From Rubrobacteraceae bacterium (GTDB lineage: Bacteria > Actinomycetota > Rubrobacteria > Rubrobacterales > Rubrobacteraceae), in the NCBI GenBank assembly GCA_021156345.1, contig JAJNDJ010000094.1:1-6505 (forward strand): DNA of 6,505 bases, read 5' to 3'. The translations under genes were made by a program, and so were the position numbers. The notes under the pieces were generated by a model. It did no database searches, was not told where the DNA came from, and was given only the letters and a program-made list of their open reading frames with translations. The first letter of the stretch is position 1; each line of letters starts with the position of its first letter. Below, one piece after another: positions 1-5,168 of the stretch.

Positions 1-1
1 C

Positions 2-1273
2 GGCTCGGTCCATCCGGACGACAGGGAGCAGGCGCTGAACACTTTCGCCGAGGTCCTGAAAAGACCTGGGCTTCACCCGCCCCTGGAGTTCCGAGTGCCC
101 CACAAGGATGGCTCGTGGCGCTACCTTGAGCATGTCGTAAACAACCTGCTCGACGACCCGGCTGTGCAGGGTGTGGTGATCAACTCCTGGGACGTCACCG
201 AACGCAAAGCCCTGGTAGAGCAACTCAGCTATCAGGCGTTCCACGATCTGCTCACCGGGCTGCCGAACCGGGCGTTGTTCATGGATCGCCTCGAACACGC
301 CTTAACTCGTGCCGATCGGCGAGGCAGCATGGTCGCGGTGCTGTTCACGGATGTGGACAACTTCAAGGTCATAAACGACAGCCTTGGGCACAAAGCAGGA
401 GATCAACTGCTCGTAGCGATCGCCGAGCGTCTGAAGGCTTGCCTGCGTCCCGAGGACACCGCAGCGCGCCTCGGCGGGGATGAGTTCACCATCTTGGTTG
501 AGGACATTGCTGGTGTAGGTGAGGTAGTTCAAATAGCAGAGCGGATCGCGGAGATACTGCGACCTCCCTTTGCTCTTGGAGAACAAGAGGTCTTCGCCAC
601 TGTCAGCACCGGGATCGCCCTCAACAGCTCTGCTCAAGAGCAGGCGGCGGATCTCTTGCGGCACGCGGACCTGGCGATGTACCGAGCCAAACGTAGAGGC
701 AAGGCTCGCCACGAGGTGTTCGAGCCCAGCATGGATGCTAAGGTCGTGGAACGCCTGATATTGGAGACCGGGCTCAGGCGAGCCCTCGTACGACAGCAGT
801 TCAAAGTCTACTACCAACCCATCGTGGCACTGGAGAGCGGCAAGGTCGCTGGGGTAGAGGCGTTGGTCCGTTGGGAGCACCCGCAGCGGGGACTGTTGCT
901 GCCCGAGGCGTTTCTTTCAGTCGCCGAGGAGACAGGTCTGATTGTGCGGATCGGGCAGTGGGTGCTCCGTGAGGCCGTCAAGCAGGCACGCATCTGGCAA
1001 GAGCGCTACCCTGGCACACCGCCTCTGACAGTTAGCGTGAACCTCTCCCCAAGACAGTTTTTCCACCCCAACCTAGTCGCGGAGGTCTTGGAAGAAAGCG
1101 AAATTGAGCCCGCTAGCTTGCAACTGGAGATTACGGAGGGTGCCATGGCGACCAACGGCACGTCCTCGAGCGACCGCACGCTCCGAAACCTGAAACGCAT
1201 GGGCGTCCAGCTCGCAATCGACGACTTCGGCTTGGGCTACTCCTCCCTCTCATACCTCAAGCGCTTCCCGTGA
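2..1273 (+). CDS. PAS-GGDEF-EAL cyclic-di-GMP signalling protein, 5' partial, EAL domain truncated
   Basis: The frame is open from base 2, so the true start is upstream of the window; 423 residues are visible. Residues 1 to about 58 are the end of a PAS/PAC sensor domain (FRVPHKDGSWRYLE, then DVTERK). Residues about 70-230 form a GGDEF diguanylate cyclase with an intact GGDEF motif at 158-162 and an RxxD product-inhibition site (RPED, 149-152) five residues before it, so GTP-to-c-di-GMP synthesis is plausible. From about residue 255 an EAL phosphodiesterase domain begins (EAL at 286-288, VNLS, LEITEG, DDFG at 407-410). The frame stops at TGA 1271-1273 straight after YLKRFP, before the KID-containing segment essential for EAL catalysis. 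The rest of the domain lies downstream in another frame. Family assignment is firm; EAL activity is unlikely. It was probably a membrane-linked or cytosolic c-di-GMP regulator before the lesion. Confidence 0.9.
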   Translation, partial: GSVHPDDREQALNTFAEVLKRPGLHPPLEFRVPHKDGSWRYLEHVVNNLLDDPAVQGVVINSWDVTERKALVEQLSYQAFHDLLTGLPNRALFMDRLEHALTRADRRGSMVAVLFTDVDNFKVINDSLGHKAGDQLLVAIAERLKACLRPEDTAARLGGDEFTILVEDIAGVGEVVQIAERIAEILRPPFALGEQEVFATVSTGIALNSSAQEQAADLLRHADLAMYRAKRRGKARHEVFEPSMDAKVVERLILETGLRRALVRQQFKVYYQPIVALESGKVAGVEALVRWEHPQRGLLLPEAFLSVAEETGLIVRIGQWVLREAVKQARIWQERYPGTPPLTVSVNLSPRQFFHPNLVAEVLEESEIEPASLQLEITEGAMATNGTSSSDRTLRNLKRMGVQLAIDDFGLGYSSLSYLKRFP

Positions 1274-1461
1274 AGGCGATGATCGAGCTAACGCACGCTC
1301 TGGGCTTGAAAGTGATCGCCGAGGGGGTTGAGACCTCAGAGCAGCTGAGGCGGTTGCGCAACATGAAGTGCGACTTTGCTCAAGGGAACTATTTTTCGGA
1401 GCCGCTACCGAGCGAAGCGCTGGCGGTTAACTTGGCAGAAGACCTTACGGACCGTAGGTAG
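1270..1461 (+). pseudogene. C-terminal EAL-domain remnant, frameshifted from the preceding gene
   Basis: This frame reads from the GTG at 1270 as VKAMIELTHALGLKVIAEGVET, then CDFAQGNYFSEPLPSEAL, and stops at TAG 1459-1461. It matches the end of EAL domains, including the EGVET motif and the F(S)xPL tail. It overlaps the stop of the preceding frame by 4 bp and continues it in a different frame. About two dozen residues normally found between SSLSYLKRFP and the ALGLKVIAEGVET helix are absent from every frame, so a deletion of a length not divisible by three is the simplest explanation. No ribosome binding site precedes 1270 and the remnant is only about 63 residues, so independent translation is unlikely. 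A sequencing error alone would not explain the missing segment. Confidence 0.8.
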
Positions 1462-1677
1462 TCTAGGGGTCCACCTGACCCTTTCAGCAGCCTCCCGTCG
1501 GCGCAACACACTCACTGCGGTCTCACACCGAAATACTTCTTGGGTCGCCCAACTACACCAACCAGTACACCAACCCAGCCTAAAAACTACTGCGAACGAC
1601 CAGCAACAACCGCACGCAAGAGATGAACGTATTCGCTTTATCTATGCGGATGCGCTCCACCAATCGCACGCCCCCAC

Positions 1678-1730
1678 GAACCCCCATGAACAAGTGCTAC
1701 CCGCGCTGGCAGCGCGGAGGTCAGGGGTTC
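1678..1730. repeat. Nested inverted repeat (possible structured RNA or terminator)
   Basis: The outer arms GAACCCC (1678-1684) and GGGGTTC (1724-1730) are perfectly complementary. Inside lies a 17-base palindrome at 1701-1717 (CCGCGCTG, G, CAGCGCGG). As RNA it would form a 7-bp inner stem with a three-base loop within a 7-bp outer stem. No T-run follows, so an ordinary intrinsic terminator is not obvious. It could mark the transcription end of the upstream gene or part of a non-coding RNA. Confidence 0.5.
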
Positions 1731-1815
1731 CTCTTCTCGATCAGTTCCGCAGGCTACAAGCTTCTTTCGAGCACTAACCTCCCAACATTAGAGATACTCC
1801 GCACATTCTCTCGTA

Positions 1816-1857
1816 ATTCCCGCGGGGCCTGTCTCCGCGAAAGCGGGGAGCGGGAAT
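1816..1857. repeat. Nested inverted repeat with GAAA tetraloop
   Basis: The outer arms ATTCCCGC (1816-1823) and GCGGGAAT (1850-1857) are perfectly complementary. Inside, 1832-1838 pairs with 1843-1849 (one G-T wobble), closing a GAAA tetraloop at 1839-1842. Eight bases (1824-1831) bulge on the 5' side. A further small stem (1874-1878 with 1887-1891) follows. The GNRA loop and stacked stems look like folded RNA, possibly a leader of the gene starting at 1996. It matches no riboswitch class I recognise. Confidence 0.45.
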
Positions 1858-1922
1858 CCACTGCAGCAAGCGCTCCGCATCTCTGAGCGGAATCTATCTA
1901 CTGCATTGCGGAGGAGATCTTG

Positions 1923-1950
1923 GTTTGCTCCCTGGCCAGCAAGGTAGTAT
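1923..1950 (+). promoter_or_regulatory. Possible sigma-70-type promoter for the DUF4239 gene
   Basis: A TTTGCT hexamer (1923-1928) and TAGTAT (1945-1950) are separated by 16 bp. Transcription from about 1957 would leave a leader of about 40 bases before the TTG at 1996. The match to consensus is modest. If this is the real start, the hairpins at 1816-1891 lie outside the transcript. Confidence 0.25.
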
Positions 1951-1979
1951 CTTGATCTGCCCCTAGGTATCTGACTCAC

Positions 1980-1986
1980 AGAAAGG
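1980..1986 (+). promoter_or_regulatory. Ribosome binding site supporting the TTG start at 1996
   Basis: AGAAAGG lies nine bases before TTG 1996 and is the best Shine-Dalgarno-like sequence near this gene. It favours the non-ATG start over internal ATG codons. Confidence 0.5.
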
Positions 1987-1995
1987 CGGCCCGCT

Positions 1996-2769
1996 TTGAG
2001 GATTCTTACCGGCCTGCTACTGCTGTGCATATCCATGTTTCTCGCGGCGGGTGGTCTGATCCTCGTGCAGCGGATGGTGCCGATCGAGGTGCGTAGGCAA
2101 CACAACGACGTGGCCGGCTTTATCTACGCGGTGCTCGGGGTGGTCTACGCTGTGTTGCTGGGGCTCACGGTCGTGGCGGTGTGGGAGGAATGGAACAGGG
2201 CAGTAGTGACGGCGGACGAAGAAGCCAGCTCGCTGGCCGAGGTATTCTGGATAGCCGATAGTATGCCAGAGTCAGAAGGCCACCACATCCAGGAACTGGC
2301 CCGCTCCTACGCCAGGTTAGTGGTCAACGAGGAGTGGCAGCTTATGGAACAGGGAAAGTCAAGTCCGAAAGCCTGGGACTTGATCGATGACATCAGGGCC
2401 AGCCTGCAGAATTTCGACACGTCCACGCCAGAAGAGCAGGTCCTCTACGAACAGGGGTTCGAGCGTATGCGCGACCTGGCGGGCGCCAGACGAGACCGGT
2501 TGCTCGAAGCCGAGCAGGGATTGCCAGTCGTCCTGTGGATCGTGCTGATAGCCGGGGGAATTATCGTGATAGGCTTCACCTATCTCTTCGGTCTGGACAG
2601 CACCGTAATTCACCTTCTCATGGTTGCTTCTCTAGCCCTGATCATCGCCCTCGTGCTCTTCACGGTCGCCGCCCTCAATTATCCGTTCAAGGGTGACATA
2701 ACGGTCGGCCCTGACGCCATGGAACAGATCCTCGGCAGGTTCGAAAGCAGCAAGCTGAGCGATCTCTGA
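1996..2769 (+). CDS. DUF4239 (bestrophin-like) four-helix membrane protein
   Basis: The product has 257 residues. Four hydrophobic segments are visible: about 5-25, 40-62, 176-198 and 204-228. A hydrophilic, Glu-rich, mostly helical region (about 65-172) connects the two pairs. The arrangement, the WEEW..A...EEEASSLA stretch after helix 2, the LPVVLW...GGIIVIGFTYLFG third helix and the ALNYPFKGD...PDAME tail match the DUF4239 bestrophin-like family of membrane proteins. No transport activity is established for that family, so ion conduction is only a possibility. The chosen start is TTG, because AGAAAGG (1980-1986) sits nine bases upstream and helix 1 begins straight after it; a Met at residue 14 would cut helix 1. 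The gene looks intact and appears to be transcribed alone, with a strong hairpin directly after its stop. Confidence 0.85.
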   Translation: MRILTGLLLLCISMFLAAGGLILVQRMVPIEVRRQHNDVAGFIYAVLGVVYAVLLGLTVVAVWEEWNRAVVTADEEASSLAEVFWIADSMPESEGHHIQELARSYARLVVNEEWQLMEQGKSSPKAWDLIDDIRASLQNFDTSTPEEQVLYEQGFERMRDLAGARRDRLLEAEQGLPVVLWIVLIAGGIIVIGFTYLFGLDSTVIHLLMVASLALIIALVLFTVAALNYPFKGDITVGPDAMEQILGRFESSKLSDL

Positions 2770-2771
2770 CA

Positions 2772-2805
2772 GCGGGTAGGGGAAGGGTCCACTTCCCCTA
2801 CCCGC
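2772..2805 (+). terminator. Strong hairpin terminator after the DUF4239 gene
   Basis: Bases 2772-2785 and 2792-2805 are perfectly complementary over 14 bp (GCGGGTAGGGGAAG and its complement) around the six-base loop GGTCCA. It begins two bases after the TGA stop. There is no U-tract, as is common for terminators in GC-rich actinobacteria. It separates the DUF4239 gene from the competence genes and suggests that comEA has its own promoter in 2806-2843. Confidence 0.75.
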
Positions 2806-2843
2806 GCTAAAGCCTCCACTCTCGTGTCCCGATAACCCGTTCG

Positions 2844-3257
2844 GTGAGAGACGACGCTTTCGAGACGGCCACGCGTGGCCCTAACGCGCGACGGCGACCG
2901 CCCACCGGCGCCGTCGCGCGTTACAGGCCGCAGATAATAGTGTCAATGCTGGTCATGATAGTGCTGGCCGGTGGCGCACTGTACACGGCACGCCTTTCGG
3001 AAGGAGCGCCGAGGGTCGTCTACACCGCCTCCCTGGAAGTGATAGAGGATGAATCTCAAAACGCGCTCAGGGTAGACATAAATACCGCGGACATCGAGGA
3101 GCTCGACGAGTTGCCCGAGGTCGGGCCGTCCACGGCCGAGAGCATAGTCGAGTATAGACAGACCAACGGGCAGTTCAGCTCCGTAGACGAGCTCGAGCAA
3201 ATACCGGGGATCGGGCCCGAAACCCTGGAGAAAATAGCACCTTTTGCTACCATCTAG
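2844..3257 (+). CDS. comEA: ComEA-type helix-hairpin-helix DNA-binding competence protein
   Basis: The product has 137 residues. A basic N-terminus (RRRPP, RYRP) precedes one membrane helix at about 30-49, giving an anchored protein with its C-terminus outside. Residues 77-137 hold VDINTAD and two helix-hairpin-helix units, with hairpins LPEVGP (90-95) and IPGIGP (120-125), the fold by which ComEA binds incoming double-stranded DNA. The SLBB-type domain found between anchor and HhH in Bacillus ComEA (about 205 residues) is absent; only a linker of about 28 residues remains. GTG 2844 is the first possible start after the in-frame TAA at 2808. No Shine-Dalgarno sequence precedes it, so initiation may be leaderless or further in (GTG 2940, ATG 2946), though these would trim the basic anchor and helix. 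comEC follows with overlap, a classic comEA-comEC operon. Confidence 0.85.
   Translation: MRDDAFETATRGPNARRRPPTGAVARYRPQIIVSMLVMIVLAGGALYTARLSEGAPRVVYTASLEVIEDESQNALRVDINTADIEELDELPEVGPSTAESIVEYRQTNGQFSSVDELEQIPGIGPETLEKIAPFATI
2877..2929 (+). repeat. Very strong inverted repeat inside the 5' coding region of comEA
   Basis: A perfect 15-bp inverted repeat pairs 2882-2896 with 2909-2923. Outside it GGCC 2877-2880 pairs with GGCC 2926-2929 across a small internal loop. Inside it 2898-2900 pairs with 2906-2908 after a single bulged A, leaving a five-base loop. The total is about 22 bp. It covers codons 12-29 if comEA starts at 2844. It may be an attenuator, a translational control structure, or a sign that the true start is downstream. 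Confidence 0.8.
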
Positions 3258-4848
3258 GGTGGCTGGGCGACCTGGGCCTGACCTGGATCTCAGCCCTCCT
3301 GTGAGGCTGGATCTGTGGGCGATCCTGGTAGCGGCGGGGATCGCGGTCGGCACGGTAGCACCACCACTCGCTCCTGTGCTCATTGTGGCCGGTCTGATCG
3401 TCGCGATAGGCGCCCTGTTGTGGCGGGATCTCGTCCCCGCCGAATGGCGCCTGATGGCGGTCCTGGCACTCTTCTTCGCGGCAGGAGGCGTCACGATCGC
3501 GCTACTGCACGCGGCGACGGCGGACCCGCTCGCAGAGTTGGCGGCCATGGAGCCAGGGGAGGTCGTGCTCGTCGGCCGGATAGCCTCGCCGCCGGAAGAG
3601 AGTGGCTTCGGCTACATGGCGGATTTCAGGGTCGAGCGACTCTGGTTCGAGGGTAGGGAGGTCTTGCGTGGCGGAGGTGTCGAGGTCTTCGCCGCCGATC
3701 TCAGCATCGGCGTCGGCGACAGAGTGAGGGTGGAAGGTGAGATCTCACGCCCCCAGATCGGTGAGGACGGCTTCGATTACGGCAGATACCTGGCGACGAA
3801 GCGAATTAGCGCGCTCGTCGAAGCGACGAGCGTGAGGCCGGTGGGGGAGGAGCGAGGTTGGATCGGACAGGTTCACCGCCGTACCGACGTGGCCCTCGGA
3901 TACGGCCTCAGACCACGCGAGGCAGCAGTCGTTCGAGGCATGGTACTAGGGGATCGATCGCTCATGCCCGAGGAACTGGAGAAGTCGTTTCAGCGCTCTG
4001 GAATAACTCACGTGCTCGCCATCTCTGGCCAGCACGTGGTGATCCTGGCGGGTGTGATCTACTTCGCCATCCGCATCTTGGCCATACCTCCCACGATACG
4101 CGCAGGCGTTACTGTGGGCATGATCTGGCTCTACATCCTCATCGCCGGTGCTCCTCCATCAGCCATCAGGGCTGGGGTGGTGGCAACCTTCGTGCTCGCC
4201 GCGCCGCTCCTCGGACGCCAGGTCTCCCCCTTGCACTTCATGAGTACGATGCTTGCCCTTGTGCTGGCATACAATCCACAACTCATCTACAGCACAGGCT
4301 TCCAGCTCTCCGTGGCCGCCGTATTCGGGATACTTCTGCTCACCAGACCCCTGATTTCTCTCCTAGAGCGCATCTTGCTCAGGCCGCTGAAGAGCCCGCC
4401 GGCGCAAGTGTCGAACCTCATCTCCGTCTCCCTGGCTGCCCAGCTAGCGACATCTCCCATCGTCGCCGCTACCTTCGAGCAGGTCTCCGTAGTCGGGGTG
4501 TTCACCAATCTCATTGCCGTGCCGCTTTCAGGGCCGATCCTCATCCTCGGTCTCCTCGGCTCTCTCGCCGGAAACATCCACCCCTTGCTCGCCTACCCTC
4601 TAAACGCCTGCAACGGCTTTCTGGTCACGATCCTGATCCAGACCGCCAAGGGCGCCGCCTCGCTCCCTGTCGCGTCGGTAACGACGCCTGGCGTAACCCT
4701 GCTCCTCGTCGGCCTGTTCTACGCAGGATGCGTCCCCCCGATAGTCGCAGGACGCGTCTTCTCAAGTGACCACAAGGCCATGTGGGCAGCACTCCTTCTA
4801 GTCTGGTCGGTGCTCTGGCTGGTCCTGGTCGCCGCCGGACGCCTCTGA
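3244..4848 (+). CDS. comEC: ComEC/Rec2-family DNA uptake channel, lacking the metallo-beta-lactamase domain
   Basis: The product has 534 residues and many membrane helices. ComEC passes single-stranded DNA across the inner membrane during natural transformation. Residues about 20-210 match the N-terminal DUF4131 region: hydrophobic helices, then a soluble beta-rich part with GEVVLVGRI, GDRVRVEGEI and FDYGRYL. Residues about 225-500 match the Competence domain, with ITHVLAISGQHVVIL (ISGQH at 260-264; SGLHV is the common form) and GAPPSAIRA. The protein stops just after a last helix (VWSVLWLVLVAAGRL), where longer members go on into a metallo-beta-lactamase domain with a DVGQGD motif; no such motif lies downstream in any frame. 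The start is uncertain: TTG 3244 overlaps comEA by 14 bp with GGAG 13 bases upstream; GTG 3259 and GTG 3301 are in-frame alternatives without a clear ribosome binding site. Confidence 0.88.
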   Translation: MLPSRVAGRPGPDLDLSPPVRLDLWAILVAAGIAVGTVAPPLAPVLIVAGLIVAIGALLWRDLVPAEWRLMAVLALFFAAGGVTIALLHAATADPLAELAAMEPGEVVLVGRIASPPEESGFGYMADFRVERLWFEGREVLRGGGVEVFAADLSIGVGDRVRVEGEISRPQIGEDGFDYGRYLATKRISALVEATSVRPVGEERGWIGQVHRRTDVALGYGLRPREAAVVRGMVLGDRSLMPEELEKSFQRSGITHVLAISGQHVVILAGVIYFAIRILAIPPTIRAGVTVGMIWLYILIAGAPPSAIRAGVVATFVLAAPLLGRQVSPLHFMSTMLALVLAYNPQLIYSTGFQLSVAAVFGILLLTRPLISLLERILLRPLKSPPAQVSNLISVSLAAQLATSPIVAATFEQVSVVGVFTNLIAVPLSGPILILGLLGSLAGNIHPLLAYPLNACNGFLVTILIQTAKGAASLPVASVTTPGVTLLLVGLFYAGCVPPIVAGRVFSSDHKAMWAALLLVWSVLWLVLVAAGRL

Positions 4849-4961
4849 TCCAACACCGTGCATGAGGCATGAACCTTGCGCACGACGAGCCAACAGGTTG
4901 CGTTGCACGACTGCGAGATTGTGCATGGCGACGACCTCTGGTCAGTCTGACCCAGTTGCAT

Positions 4962-4984
4962 AAAGGCCAAATGAGAGTGCCTTT
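4962..4984 (+). terminator. Possible hairpin terminator downstream of comEC
   Basis: AAAGGC (4962-4967) pairs with GCCTTT (4979-4984) around an 11-base loop, about 110 bases after the comEC stop. The stem is short and the T-run is only three bases, so it is a weak terminator candidate and may instead be part of the RNA upstream of the IS110 gene. Confidence 0.25.
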
Positions 4985-4996
4985 CAGAAGATTCGT

Positions 4997-5037
4997 CGGC
5001 CGGACCGGAGGCGTCGTCGCACCGCCGGTCCGAGCCG
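4997..5037 (+). repeat. Long hairpin upstream of the IS110 gene
   Basis: CGGACCGG (5001-5008) pairs perfectly with CCGGTCCG (5025-5032). Beyond a bulged A at 5033, CGGC (4997-5000) pairs with GCCG (5034-5037). The 16-base loop (5009-5024) can form a few further pairs. It is the strongest structure in this intergenic region. Confidence 0.65.
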
Positions 5038-5155
5038 GGTGTGACTTCATAGAAGCTTGTCTCTTCGAGAAAGGGCTCATCGCAGTTATGTGTCCGCCTT
5101 ATGCCTCGGCTTTGGCGAGTGCAAAGAAGGAGTAGTAGTTGCCCGCCAGATCGAT

Positions 5156-5161
5156 AGGAGG
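5156..5161 (+). promoter_or_regulatory. Consensus ribosome binding site of the IS110 transposase relic
   Basis: AGGAGG is a perfect Shine-Dalgarno sequence seven bases before ATG 5169. It fixes the ancestral start of the transposase, although the next codon is TAA. Confidence 0.75.
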
Positions 5162-5168
5162 ACAAACC

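Larger units (their letters stand above)
1462..1995. other. 534-bp intergenic region without a convincing gene, containing nested inverted repeats
   Basis: No reading frame here has recognisable motifs or a ribosome binding site; the longest open stretches (to 1777 and to 1886) look accidental. The region is less GC-rich in its first half than the neighbouring genes. It contains two nested hairpin structures (1678-1730 and 1816-1857), a small one at 1874-1891, and a possible promoter before the DUF4239 gene. It may be a long 5' untranslated region, decayed coding DNA behind the broken GGDEF-EAL gene, or both. Confidence 0.6.
4938..5123 (+). ncRNA. Candidate IS110 bridge RNA region
   Basis: IS110-group elements are known to encode a bridge RNA of roughly 150-200 nt in the non-coding left end, just upstream of the recombinase gene; its loops pair with target and donor DNA. 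This region has the right place, size and hairpin density. GGTCAG/CTGACC sits at 4940-4952 and AAAGGC/GCCTTT at 4962-4984. A long hairpin has 4997-5008 paired to 5025-5037 with one bulged A and a 16-base internal loop. TCTC/GAGA sits at 5060-5070, and a stem pairs 5102-5108 with 5116-5123. The call rests on position and folding only; no loop-to-DNA match could be tested because the element ends are unknown. Confidence 0.35.
4849..5168. other. 320-bp non-coding region between comEC and the IS110 transposase relic
   Basis: No frame shows protein-family motifs; an 88-codon open stretch at 4869-5135 lacks a proper ribosome binding site. The region has a succession of inverted repeats: 4938-4955, 4962-4984, 4997-5037, 5060-5070 and 5102-5123. 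The first ones may also serve as the comEC transcription end. The remainder probably belongs to the left end of the IS110 element. The exact boundary cannot be seen, because IS110 elements have no obvious terminal inverted repeats. Confidence 0.6.

Noticed and set aside
302..880. 192-codon minus-strand frame under the GGDEF domain
   Set aside because: It is antisense to conserved GGDEF and EAL motifs, hence a shadow.
1700..1750. tRNA remnant: GGTCAGGGGTTC followed by CTCTTCTCGATCA resembles the end of a tRNA gene
   Set aside because: The T-loop cannot be closed by a matching 5-bp stem, and no anticodon or acceptor partner is visible upstream.
1376..1886. Two overlapping plus-strand frames of 133 and 87 codons
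   Set aside because: No motifs, no ribosome binding sites; the first overlaps the EAL remnant in a different frame.
1462..1995. c-di-GMP riboswitch or T-box leader between the GGDEF gene and the DUF4239 gene
   Set aside because: None of the conserved core sequences of these RNA classes could be found.
3858..4769. 303-codon open frame on the plus strand inside comEC
   Set aside because: It is an Arg/Pro/His-rich shadow of comEC in another frame, with no domain motifs or ribosome binding site.
4869..5135. 88-codon plus-strand frame between comEC and the transposase
   Set aside because: GAGG is only one base before the ATG, which is too close for a ribosome site. It shows no family motif and covers the hairpin-rich region.
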